Below, piece after piece: positions 1-9,954 of a stretch of DNA of 21,049 nt; position 1 is the first letter of the stretch, and each line of letters begins with the position of its first letter. The translations under genes and the position numbers were made by a program. The stretch lies in NCBI GenBank assembly GCA_015501075.1, contig JADNYJ010000543.1, positions 1 to 21,049 on the forward strand, written 5' to 3'. The notes below the pieces were generated by a model, which searched no databases, was not told the DNA's origin, and worked only from the letters and a program-made list of their open reading frames with translations. The DNA is from Gymnopilus junonius (taxonomy: Eukaryota; Basidiomycota; Agaricomycetes; Agaricales; Galerinaceae).

Positions 1-440
1 TAGTCAGTCACAATTAAAATACATCAAATTATATTAATACATGATCAGTTATGCTTAAAATATGTCAAGTCATATTAAAACATAGTCACATCTAAAATAT
101 ATCAAGTTACATTAAAACATAGTCAGTCATGCATGAAACACATCAAATCATGTTAAAACCTGCTTACTCATACATGAAACACATCAAATCATATTAAAAC
201 ATAGTCAGTTATGCATAAAACATATCAAGTTACATTAAAACATGATCAGTCATACCTAAAACATATTAAAACATGATTAGCCACACATGAAATATATCAA
301 GTCACATTAAAACATAGTCAGTTACACATGAAACATATCAGGTCACATTAAAACATAGTTAGTCACACCTAAAACACATGAAAACACATTAAAACAAAAT
401 CAGTCATGTATAAAATACATCAAGTCACATTAAAACATAG

Positions 441-442
<2 letters not shown>
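1..442. repeat. A/T-rich satellite array, left arm (about 41-bp unit)
   Basis: Degenerate tandem repeats fill this stretch. The unit is close to cattaaaacatagtcagtca followed by cacatgaaacacatcaagtca, about 41 bp, with some shortened units. Copies differ mainly by C/T and A/G transitions. The same repeat resumes at 2776, so this was one array before a retrotransposon inserted. No coding potential is visible. The array runs off the left edge of the window. Confidence 0.9.
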
Positions 443-477
<35 letters not shown>

Positions 478-2775
478 AGGATTTATATACCGGTGCGCGA
501 AAGCAGTCCGGTCGCAGATATACATACACCCGAAGTAATCTACCATTAAACTATGCCTAGTGCGAGACTGGCTCTCGCAGGCCAACTTGGGACCACAAAA
601 CAGTGGGCCTGCCAGCCAAACCTGACAACCCAGGATGCGCGCATACTGTGTTAGCCACTGAAGGCAGACCATTTCAGGTCACCGAAGCAGGGGCCACACT
701 TGTCTGTTGATAATGCCGAAGCTCCAGAACCCAGACCCCCACCCTCAACCCAGCAAAGCCGGAGCCCGCCAAGTATTAGGACTCTGTTCTGGGCGCACCC
801 CAGACCGATGAATCCAGCCAACAGGAACAACGCCTACCTTGCCCGACCAAGTTATCTGACACCTTGAGGAGGGCAGTTGAAGGTGAATGCCGTGGGGTTA
901 GCCTTCAAGAAGGAAACGAGCTGATCCAGACGAACTGGATAGTCATGATGGTCGTGTTGGGGACACGTCCAGAATAAGTGGTCACAAGTTTGGGTGTGGT
1001 AGCCGCACTCGCAACTGGTGGATTCAGGAATGTTGAATCAAGAGTAATACTCCCCAATGGGAGCATGGTTGGTAATGGCATGGGAGACCCTGGTAAAGAA
1101 AGTCAAGTCACCGCCAGCATACTGAAGCCAAGGGCCACCTCATTTGGCCCATGGTTCAAGTCGAGCCCCATCAAGGTTGGTGAGTGACAGAAACTATCGC
1201 CCTGAGTACGAGGGCTGCTGGAACAGCTCTTTCCAGCCCTCCCCTGGATTATCATCAGCCGCTTTGTGCAGTGAGGCAAGTGAGTGTGGCGTATTAGGCC
1301 CCACCGTTACTGAGAGCTCAGTCACCATGAGATGAGCTTGGTAGTGTATGCCCCACTTCAAAGAAGATGGGACATGATGAAGGGAGATGTGGTGGCCAGG
1401 ACCCCTGGTCCACCACTCTGTAAGGGCATGGATAACGGCCAAGGAATGAGCTTGGCCGGAATGCACAGAAGCATCGAGTAGACTCCCCAAAGCCTTAGTG
1501 GAGTCTGACATGATAACAATGTAGTCACAATTATCCATGGCACAGGCCCGGACAATTGCAGTATGAAGGGAGTAAAGCTCAGCATCCTCTGCCAGAGCAC
1601 TCCCAGCTGTGTAGCGAGATGCATGCACCTCAACATCTTGGCAAAATACAAGCAAAGCTGCAATAGCCTGCTTGTTCCGATCAGTGGGGCGACTCCCATT
1701 GCTGACACAAACCAGGGTGGATGGTTCCCGCTTTGAGGCTTCCCAGAAGTGGTCCAACCATTTGTGCCTGAGCCCAACTTTATCCTTGGGTGCTGGAGTA
1801 ATATCAAAGCGAATTCCCTGATGTAACTCAAGGAATCACCCACTGGGACGAGCTTCTGGAGCAAAGGGCTCCAGCGGCTTGCTGACTACATGGAGCATGT
1901 CATCAACATCCATAACAGTACCCCACACCTTAGCGCGTTGTGGGGCCATCATAAAAGCAGCAGAGCAAGGGTGAGGACTCACGCCTTTGGAAAAGGGTGC
2001 ACTCAGAAGAGAGCACACTGGATGAGTGTCCGAGAGGGCCGCCATATGCAGAACACCTACTGTGGCAGCATGTTTCAAGACTAAGTGGATGGGGACCAGG
2101 CCAGCTAGGGCTTTGATCCCCCCTGTAGGGGAGGTGCGGAATGCACCGGTAATCCAGAGTGCAGCATGCCTCTGCATGCTGGTCAGTAGTTTGATGGTCC
2201 CCTGGCACTTAGTGCCTTGGAAGAACCACAACCGGAGGCCATATGTTGCAATAGGCAACACACAAGACCTGTAAAGCAGATGCTTTTGCATGAGCGTAAG
2301 CCCCCTGGATGAGTTACCAAGCATCCACATCACCTTAACAGTGGTGAAGGACTTGGTGGAGTAGTACCAGACATGTTCATGAAATGTCAATTTCTGGTCA
2401 AAGAAGAAACCCAAGTACCGCCAAAATGGCTTGGGCATCAGATGTTTGTCACGAGTGTAGGGAGCATACCCTAGATCCATGGACGGATTGAACTCAGAGT
2501 GAGAATGATCAAAATGGAATAACTCTGTCTTGTCATGCTCAAGAGCGAGGGTGAACTTTGTGAAGAGTTCGAAGATCACTGCATAGGATCTTTTCAGGGC
2601 TATGCAGTTGGCATTGAGTGTCTTTGACTGCACAATGAGGGTGCCATCATCGACATAGGAGAGCAGAGTGGTATCAGAAACCGACTCATTCTGCATGAAA
2701 AGTTTCAGCACTGGTGCGAGAAAGAGTGCCAAGAGGACCGGGGACAGAGCACCCTGACATCAGCTTGTCGGGGGT
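443..2775 (-). mobile_element. 5'-truncated LINE-type (non-LTR) retrotransposon inside the satellite
   Basis: The element lies on the minus strand. Its poly(A) tail appears as 29 T at 443-471. The coding remnant starts inside the reverse transcriptase domain (2759) and runs to a TAA at 852-854, followed by about 380 bp of 3' untranslated sequence. A 15-bp direct repeat, cattaaaacatagtc, flanks it at 428-442 and 2776-2790. Removing the element restores an uninterrupted satellite, as expected for target-primed insertion, although the duplication equals part of the repeat unit and so is not independent proof. 5' truncation with an A tail is the usual LINE signature. The order of domains (reverse transcriptase, RNase H, C-terminal CCHC-like knuckle) fits the fungal Tad/I-like group; that clade assignment is inference. 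No LTRs were seen. Confidence 0.88.
852..2759 (-). pseudogene. LINE ORF2 remnant: reverse transcriptase C-half, RNase H, zinc knuckle
   Basis: One reading frame runs the whole length without a frameshift but with four in-frame stops: TGA 1836-1838, TAG 1194-1196, TGA 1140-1142 and TGA 1038-1040. It begins at the reverse transcriptase motif CQGALSPVLL (from 2759), followed by the catalytic YVDD motif at 2646-2657. After the first stop comes an RNase H-like domain. Its first catalytic Asp appears replaced: SNGS at about 1692-1703 where DGS is usual. The later acidic residues (AEDAELYSLH and IMSDSTKA) are present. The C-terminus carries CECGYHTQTCDHLFWTC, a CCHC-type knuckle typical of such elements. 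Sequence upstream of 2759 hits a TGA and joins satellite, so finger and palm N-terminal motifs and any endonuclease are missing. The copy cannot be autonomous. Confidence 0.87.
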
Positions 2776-3056
2776 CATTAAAACATAGTCAACTACACCT
2801 AAAACACATTAAAACATAGTCAGTCACACATGAAACACATCAAGTTATGTTAAAACATGGTCAGTCACACCTAAAACATATGAAAACACATTAAAACATG
2901 GTCAGTCACACATGAAATGCATCAAGTCACATTAAAACATGGTCAGTCACACATGAAATGCATCAAGTCACATTAAAACATGCTTAGTCATGCATGAAAT
3001 GTATCAAGTCATGTTAAAACATGGTTAGTCACACATAAAATGTGTCAAGTCACATT
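2776..3056. repeat. A/T-rich satellite array, right arm
   Basis: This continues the array at 1-442. Two consecutive identical 41-bp units begin at about 2893 (cattaaaacatggtcagtca, then cacatgaaatgcatcaagtca). Outer units are more diverged and the last ends near 3056 (cacattaggg). The following 3057-3155 is A/T-rich single-copy-looking sequence in which I see no feature. Confidence 0.88.
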
Positions 3057-3170
3057 AGGGCAGGTTCAGAAACATGTCACGCATGTGATTTGACTATGAC
3101 ACATGTTGAAATATCTTAAAACATGTGATTCTATGGTTTATTTGTGTTCTCAGGGCTTTCTCAGCCATCT

Positions 3171-3483
3171 TTTTTTTTTTTTTTTTAAATTGAGGATTTA
3201 TGGACCAGTGCACGAAAGCAGTCCAGTCACAGTGATACATACACCCAAAGTACACTACCATTAAACTATGCCTAGTGCAAGACTGGCTCCCGCGGGCCAA
3301 CTTAGGACCACCAAATGATGGACCCATACTCTCGTTGATGCCCTGACCAAAGGGAGGGGTCCAACAAAGTGATGGAAGAGCACTAGAAGGGGGCCTGCCA
3401 GCCACACCCAATAGCCCAGGATGCATGCATACTGTGTTAGCCACTGAAGGCAGACCATTTCAGGTCACTGAAGCAGGGGGCCA
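3171..3483 (-). mobile_element. Short 5'-truncated copy of the same LINE (3' end only)
   Basis: A T-run ending at 3186 (minus-strand poly(A)) is followed by sequence closely matching 472-about 695, the 3' end of the first LINE. Shared stretches include accattaaactatgcctagt and actgtgttagccactgaagg. It is flanked by a 15-bp duplication, ctttctcagccatct at 3156-3170 and ctttctcggccatct at 3484-3498, with one A/G difference. The first T of the run (3170) may belong to either the duplication or the tail. Relative to the first copy, this one has about 70 extra bases after the ggaccac segment (around 3305-3390), so the two derive from different subfamily members or the first lost that part. No coding sequence is included. 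Confidence 0.87.
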
Positions 3484-3721
3484 CTTTCTCGGCCATCTCG
3501 GGCACAGAAATCAACCATGCAGACAATATCCAGGCCAGTGCCTACCCAGGATGCTGCCCAAGGTCAATTTGCGGGCATTGCCAGAGATGCCGGACAGCCA
3601 TGATGCTATGCCACTCCCAATCGGAACAGTTTTCTGACTGGTCTGTGTATATCATGGCAAACTCTGAAGTTGAATGTGTAAGCAGTTGATTCCTTTCATT
3701 CTTCCTTTCTTGCCCTCCCCC

Positions 3722-3812
3722 ACTGTCAACTTCCCTCCCCCACTGTCAGCCCTCCCCTCCTTCACTGTCAGCCACCCCAGCCACTGTCAACACACCCACA
3801 GCCCACTGTCAA
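3722..3812 (+). repeat. Five spaced CACTGTCA motifs in a C-rich stretch
   Basis: CACTGTCA occurs at 3722-3729, 3742-3749, 3764-3771, 3783-3790 and 3805-3812, with starts 19-22 bases apart and embedded in C-rich sequence. This looks like a decayed minisatellite with a period of about 20 bp. The surrounding region 3499-3875 shows no gene that I can support. Confidence 0.6.
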
Positions 3813-3875
3813 TAATGCAAGCCTCCTTGGGCTCACATCATGGTCAGATCTCATGAGAGAAACCCAGTCTAGCAC

Positions 3876-4364
3876 ATGGCCGGGCCCAGTGTACCTCAAA
3901 TGCAGAAGTGCGCATGCGCAGATATCCAGGAAAGCACGAACAAGCTGAGCCATAGCCAGAAAGACACCCAAAGGCCCAATGATGATGCATGGACCAGCCA
4001 GGCCCACTGCCAGTGCAATGCAGGCACGAGGAAGGCAGGAACTGTGAGAACCACTGCCCGTTACCGAAAACGCCAGCACATGACCTTCGAGGCACCAGAC
4101 AATGACGAGGATGTGCCAGACAGCACCAACGACACTGTGGCAGGTCACGCAGATGATGAGGGCAATGAATGCAGCATGTTATGCACTGCTTCGAAGCCTG
4201 GTGTTGTGAAAGGGTCAATGAGGAAAGGCAGGGAGATCATCGAGGCTAGCGAGGACAATGATGGGGCCAGCGAGGACAATGACGGCACCAGTGAGGATGA
4301 CAGGGCCAGCGAGGACAATGAGGACAACACCACTGCCCCCACCCTCTACTTGTCATGCGAGTGA
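3876..4364 (+). CDS. Hypothetical low-complexity acidic ORF (162 codons)
   Basis: This is an uninterrupted ATG-to-TGA frame. The N-terminal third is basic and polar with three Cys (KCAC near residue 11, HCQCN near 44). The middle is acidic (PDNDEDVPDSTND). The C-terminal part is a Ser/Glu/Asp/Asn repeat encoded by a 21-bp minisatellite. No domain is recognised. It resembles the low-complexity ORFs common in repeat-rich mushroom genomes and sits between transposon copies, so it may be a fragment of another element or a chance ORF in biased sequence. It lies outside the inverted repeats of the downstream KDZ unit but on the same strand. I see no intron signals that would extend it with confidence. 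Confidence 0.3.
   Translation: MAGPSVPQMQKCACADIQESTNKLSHSQKDTQRPNDDAWTSQAHCQCNAGTRKAGTVRTTARYRKRQHMTFEAPDNDEDVPDSTNDTVAGHADDEGNECSMLCTASKPGVVKGSMRKGREIIEASEDNDGASEDNDGTSEDDRASEDNEDNTTAPTLYLSCE
4249..4323 (+). repeat. 21-bp minisatellite encoding acidic SEDNDG-type repeats
   Basis: The core agcgaggacaatgatgggg recurs at 21-bp spacing, with agcgaggacaatgacggca, agtgaggatgacagg and agcgaggacaatgagg variants. It keeps the reading frame of the ORF at 3876-4364 and encodes repeated SEDN(D/E) units. One unit is shortened by two codons' worth of sequence. Confidence 0.7.
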
Positions 4365-4514
4365 CTCCTGGCAGGTTGACGAAGCCAGCACTGGAGGCCA
4401 GGCATCGTCATGACCACCTACCCATCTCGACAACCCCCACCTTGATGTCCACACCCAATGTGAGCATAGCACTGTGGGAAGGAATGTTGACCCCACACAC
4501 CTGTCTGGCGAGGT

Positions 4515-4575
4515 CTTATCGATCCCCCTGTGATTCCCTAGGGAATCCCCAGGAATCCCCCTCATTCCCCTGGAC
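4515..4575 (+). repeat. Left terminal inverted repeat of the KDZ unit
   Basis: It begins cttatcgatccccctg and ends cccctggac. It contains a perfect 16-bp palindrome, gattccctagggaatc (4532-4547), followed by repeated aatcccc motifs. Its reverse-complement partner is at 9955-10015. Several differences are swapped dinucleotides at equivalent positions (CG/GC, TG/GT, TA/AT). Confidence 0.65.
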
Positions 4576-4965
4576 AAAAAATCCAATTAATTTGGCTGGT
4601 GTGTCTGCCAAATAAATCAGGTCCAAACACCACTATTCCAGGCACCCGTGGCAGTCCCGGGGACCATTCCCCTGGAATTCAAACAAAAGTACAGTTAATT
4701 AATCTATTTACATAGTCAAACATTAATTAAAGGGTCTACAATCACATGAGATGTCCTCAAAATGATCTACAGCACACCGGGCTGCTTGCCGGGCATCCCC
4801 GGGCAACCAGAGTGATGTCGTCATCACAGATATAACTCCAATGTGACGCCGATCATCCAGTAAAACTCCGCTCAAAATTCGGCATTTTCTGAACACTCAA
4901 CCCACGAGTGGTGTTGCCACATCACACATCTTCCTTCCCACTTCCACCTCCCTTCCCCACCCCTC

Positions 4966-7473
4966 ATGTCGACCACTGACCCCCCCCTTCATCATTCGAC
5001 ATGTGCGCACCCCACCGATACCAATGCCGATGCTGCCAATGCCACCACCATCCCCCAGCCACCGCGTCGCCCAACCAGCGCAAGGCAAAGAAGACATGCA
5101 AGTGCGGGAAGTCAAATGCCAGTGACAGACCACAGAAGAAGGCCAAGACGGCCAAGGATGATGATGCCACTGCTATGAAGGCCAAGGACAACAAGGGCAA
5201 GGGTAAGAAGGGCGCAAAGGAGAAGAAGGCATAGCAGGGCGGGAAAGGATGGAAAGGGCAAGGGCACACCAAGTGAGTGCCCCAATCCCTCTTCCTTCCA
5301 TCTTACTAACCCCAACTCCCCTTGTTTCCACAGGACTAAGCATGCAGAGCGAGACACTGAAGATGGCGCCTCTCATGCACAGGGCATGCCCTCCCATCTC
5401 ACCCCATAAGCCCCCCCCTTTCCTTTTTATTTGAAAAAACTAATTACAGTTCTTTTTAGTGTTGAACAGCATCTCGTAGATGCCCAAATGAGCATCGCAC
5501 CCCCCGTGCATGGCGCCCAGGACCCCAATGCCTTCTTCCTCCCCCTCCGCCCACTGTTGCGAGCAGCCGTGCTTGTGCAGATTGTGAGCCAGAGGTGACA
5601 TTGAAGAAGGTAAGGGGTCAGGCTGCCAACGCCAATGACAATGACAATGAAAGCGATGATGATGAGAGTAACAGTGACAAGACCACCACCATGGAGACAT
5701 CGAGTGGGAGTGGGGACGAGGAGGAGGGAGGGAGTGAGGAGGATGAGGGTGGGAGTGAGGACGAGGATGAGGATGGGAGTGAGGAGGACAGGAAGGAGGA
5801 GAAAGGGAAGGGGAAGCATACAAGGGACAATGCCGGGACAGAGACGGCCAGCGCGAGTGCCCCACTCCGCATTGGCCCTCCCTCTAGCCATCATCATCAA
5901 GCCCCCATCTGCTAGCGTTGATTGGGATGGCGATCACCCCATGGCACCACCCGAGCAGGAGAGCATAGCCGCAACTGCTCTCTGTGCGAAGGTCCCACTG
6001 ACTGCTGCCAAAGAAACTCCACAGCTGCTGCTGCATCGAGAGGGTGTCACCACCACCACCACTACTCTTGTTGCAGTGGCTATATCGACAACGACTACCT
6101 TGCCCCTGGGAGATGCAGGTGCTAGTGCCACCCCCAATGGTATTAGTTTATTATTGTTACTTTTTTTTCTTGTATTTACTTTTTATATCTTTAATATAGT
6201 CCTTGACCTTGCCAATCTTGCCCCACCTGAGATAGAGTATCCTGTGAATGGTTCATCTCGCTCAACTGGTGGACTTGCATGTGGTCATGCAGCTGGCAAT
6301 GTCCTCAACTTTGGGGATGTTGATCAAGCTGCTGAGGACCACATCTTAGCTCAAGGCCATGTTGACCTCACTATTGTTCACCAGCCGCCACGCACTTTGA
6401 CTATCAATGAGTCAAGTGTCATCAAAGTTCGAGCACCATGTCACATATCAATGGGTCCTTTGCTGAGACATGTAGCTCGATCGTATTCTCCGATGCACAG
6501 TGCATAAAGCTTTGTTACAATCTCTGAGTAATAAATTAATGGGCTATTTCAGAAATAATTCTCATGTTTATTTCTGGATAAGAAGCAGTGGACATGCTTG
6601 GCCACTTTGAGGTAGCTACTGCAGAAGATGGTCGCTGTTCGTGGATTGTCGAGGAAGGAGAACCGAAACTTCATATTTTGGTAGTAAGTTGATTCATCTG
6701 TACATTGAAGTTATATTTAACTTCAAGCAGGAACATGACCCTAGGGAGCCTTCTTCAGCACCATCCAATATTGTTGCTTCTGCAGTACCTCCATCCTTTC
6801 ATACTCGCCACTCTTGTTCTTGATCTGTATCACCTTTATCTCACATTTCAGTTCCAGAGACTTCGCCATAGTCATCCAGGTCTCCTTCACCAACTGTAGG
6901 ACCTGTTACTCTGACAACTCCTACTGGTGAAGATACCAGAATTCCTTTGGAAGATCAGCATGCTTTGCTCGAGTTTCTTGGAATTGACATTGAGTTACTG
7001 TTGAAGCCTGCAAACCTTCAGACAGCTTTCGAGAAGCATACAGCTATTGTTGAGGCAATGGAGCAGGTCTCAAAGCTGTCTAATGATCATGACTGGGCAC
7101 TCTATCTGGCACCAAGGCCTGTCTGGTCCCTGGTCTTCAAGGACTTCATGGCATTTTTATTGGGAAAACTCAGTATTATCGCTCCTGGCAACCACTTTTC
7201 CAAAGGGCTGTCAAACATCTGGATATGCTGGCTTGGCTGAAGTTAGACAAGGATCGAAAGGATGATGAAGAGGTCTGGGGGGTGGAGCAGGAGGTATATG
7301 GCTTTGAGGACTTGAAGAAATGGTTGGACAAAAAGGAAAGCAGCAAAGTTACAAAGGAGAAGACAGCAAGTCCAAAGGGAAAGAAGAAGGATAAGTGGTC
7401 AGATCGGGATCAGCCTGCTGAGAAGAAGAAGTCCAAGAAGAAGGCAAAAAAGGATGATTCAGAATCGGAGTGA
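4966..7473 (+). pseudogene. Decayed multi-exon accessory gene of the KDZ unit, unknown function
   Basis: I do not recognise the family. The pieces follow one another in plausible frames. An ATG at 4966 leads into a Lys-rich segment (CKCGKSNASDRP, then Lys/Gly repeats to 5231) with one apparent frame change. A TAG follows at 5232, and the frame continues across a clear intron at 5273-5333 (gtgagt, ttactaac, ttccacag) to a stop near 5410. A second open stretch from about 5471 has Cys pairs (RACADC) and passes into a Glu/Asp/Ser-rich block (5620-5810). After another frame change, a stretch to 6504 contains an intron at 6140-6199. A segment at 6591-6683 (DMLGHFEVATAEDGRCSW) is spliced by intron 6684-6727 or -6730 to a frame with TGA 6821 and TAG 6869. 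It ends in a compact domain (EFLGIDIELL, WALYLAPRP) and, after a one-base shift near 7160, VWGVEQEVYGFEDLKKWL and a Lys-rich tail. Treating all this as one gene is inference. Confidence 0.5.
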
Positions 7474-7539
7474 GTCCTTTTTGGACTTGACACTTTCTAG
7501 TTTTAAACATTGTATTTGTATTGTAGTCTGCTCAGAATT

Positions 7540-9846
7540 ATGATGACATGTTTTGGGTTTCTATGCATTGCTATGTCTTTGCTTGCCCATCAACGCATAT
7601 TTGTCTGGCTGTTCATTGCCTTGGCTATTGCCTTGCCTGTGAATGCTTCTTTGACTCAGGATCCATTTTCCAACATTCTCTTCCAGGACTTCTCCAAACT
7701 CATTCAGTCAAACTTGGGATCTGAAGTCTCATTGGCTACAGTTCTAACAGTTCTTTTTTCATTGACTGACAACCATTGACTTATTGAACCTTCATTTTCG
7801 CCAACAACATCCTGTATACTTTGGGGAGAATAGGGTCAAAGTCTCTAGCTGGATCATTCCACTGGTTAATGGACTTCTGGACCATCTTGGAAAGCGGCAG
7901 ACATCAACACTATTCTTTGATCAAGAATTCAATGATGCAGTAGACACCAAGAAGGATAAAACCAGGATTATTGCTGAAAAGCTGGACAACATTGCAGAAG
8001 GTCTTTCTTTGTCACCTTACGATGAACAAGGTGACTACCAAGGAAGACTTCAACCTGTATCCCACAAAAAGATCCGGCCTGTTCTCATAATCTGTTCAAC
8101 ATCTTTTGTATGCCGAACATCATCATGCAAACCTCGATCCTTGCTTCAAGCAACACAGGAATGTGATATTCCTCTTGTAACACTGGTCAAAGGGCATACA
8201 GTTCACAACAATGTTCCAGTCCTCACTGGAAAGTGCAATGACTGTAACACATCTTACTCTGCTGATCATGAGTGCTATTATAACTCATCAAGTACTTCTC
8301 CTTCTTGGAAAAGGGTTTATCTGAATTCAGCAAACTATATCAAGCTTGGACAAAACTTTTGAGTGGACCATATCTTCACCACATCTGCAGTCAATGTGAT
8401 GTACAATTTCCATGCTTCTGCCTCAGCATATGCTGAATTCTGGAACAACACCTTTGAAACTTCTTCAGTCACTGTCTCCTGAGCTCTGATCTGGCAAGCT
8501 TTTGTTCAGGAATCAGTTCATACAATTGCTCAGGAATCCACTGTTGATCTTGAGCTAGATGACAACTTGCCTATCAAGGATGTCACTACTGGAGCATTTT
8601 CAATTCTAGGTGAAAGAGGGATAATCAGAGCTGCTGATCAACACTCATGTTCAGAATGCACTCAGCCTCATAGAACATCAAATAACTCCTTAATCAACAA
8701 TCCTGCAGCAGTTGCTGGTGTTGATCAAAATGCAGAAGCAGTTCCAGCTCTGAACAATCAATTGGCCAGTACTCAGACTGAAGCTCTTCCATTCTCTGGC
8801 ACTCAGGAAACATCTGATGATACCAAGAAGTTTGTCAAGATGGTGGTCTTAGATGGAATTGTTATGGGTCCGACTCATTGTGCTTATCCTAATTGCACAA
8901 ATGATCTGTCTGATGCGCGAGGTGGCTCACTTTGTGACCAGCATCAGATCCAGCTTGGAATGCAGTGTCTGGTTTGTGACTGCAGTAACTGAAGGATTGA
9001 AGGAACTTCTGCCTGTCTACTTCACAAACCTCAGTGGGACAAGTTCAAAAAGTTCAATGCTCAGCATGTCCAATCTGGTGTTAGGCGGATGCTCCAGCCC
9101 CTGCAGAAAGTTATAGTTGGCAGCCAAGGCAAAGAGGGACCACTATACAATGTCATGATGATCCTGCTTCAGATCCACCTCTACTGCCAACTATTTCACT
9201 CCTGGATGCTTCTATTGTGTGGAGACAATCTGTGCCCCTTGTGGAGTTGTTATAGCCTGGACCAAGTTTGCAAGATCAGAGTCAACTACAAACATTCTCA
9301 ACTTTTTAGGCTCAGTTTATGAAACTGAAGAGTCCCGTCCAGACTATGTCTGCATTGATAAAGGCTGTCAAGTTCTTGCAACTGCAGTAACAAATGGAAG
9401 TTGGGAAATCTGGAAAAGGACAACTTGATTTATTGTTGACTCATATCACTATATCAACCACCGAGCAAGTGACTATCTTTGCAGAACTTATTGCAATCCT
9501 TCACCTGCAAACGGCAGTGCACCAAATCTTGTGATTGTGGAGATTGACAAAAATGGACATCCATATGGACGTCGAGCCTTCAATACTCAGGTAGATGTCT
9601 TATTTACTTTATAAGTAATCATATTACTGACTAGACTTTAAGGTATGCAAACAATTAAATGCTTGGTTAGGTGGCTTCCAATCTATTGCAAAATGAATGA
9701 CACCTGGGAACTTCAATTGGTTTATTCATGCTATGTTATTTTATCATACATTATATGTCTTACGAAAACAGAAGCACAAGAAACAATCACAAGATGAAGA
9801 TGAAGACCTTGGATTGGATGAAAGGGTTGAAGAAAATGCTGAATAA
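7540..9846 (+). pseudogene. KDZ-family transposase with CxC5/CxC6-like cysteine clusters (inactive)
   Basis: It would cut and rejoin DNA to move the element. Order: an N-terminal hydrophobic stretch (from ATG 7540), a CxC5-like zinc region at about 8090-8280 (Cys spaced through VCRTSSC and CNDCN), a CxC6-like cluster at about 8865-8985 (THCAYPNC, CDQH, CLVCDC), then the transposase core: YFTPGCFYCVETICAPCG (from about 9190), RPDYVCIDKGCQV, FIVDSYHYINHRASDYLC and, after a 52-nt intron (9591-9642), LNAWLGGF. The last exon ends in a charged tail with TAA at 9844-9846. Breaks: a frame change near 7775, TGA stops at 8360, 8480, 8990, 9426 and 9694, and two frame changes at 9150-9205. The last exon reads VCKQLNAWLGGF; from my knowledge of relatives a Glu stands at the Lys position and may be the third acidic residue of the active site, so catalysis would be lost too. 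Confidence 0.82.
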
Positions 9847-9954
9847 AGGTGTTGAAGAGTGAAATTGTAGTAAAAGAAGTGTATTATAGTGTAATATCAC
9901 AACTTGACCTTAAATTGTATCAATTATGTCCATATTTCTTCTAATTCCCTTTGA

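Noticed and set aside
1..442. Possible CRISPR-like array from regular 41-bp spacing
   Set aside because: Units are contiguous degenerate repeats with no unique spacers, and the genome is eukaryotic.
1358..1864. 168-codon minus-strand open frame overlapping the LINE RNase H
   Set aside because: It is a shadow in a neighbouring frame. The RNase H and knuckle motifs lie in the frame that continues the reverse transcriptase.
5427..5900. 157-codon minus-strand open frame rich in Leu/Ile/Val/Pro/Ser
   Set aside because: It is the antisense of the acidic GA-rich block of the accessory gene; its hydrophobic look comes from base composition alone.
5635..6139. Arg/Met-rich reading of the acidic block (MTMTMKAMMMR...)
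   Set aside because: Off-frame reading of the GA-rich repeat. Only the part of this frame after about 5885 fits the accessory gene.
4966..7473. Accessory gene as a TET/JBP dioxygenase, a known partner of mushroom KDZ elements
   Set aside because: No HxD with downstream His/Arg pattern of the 2-oxoglutarate oxygenase fold could be found in any of the open pieces.
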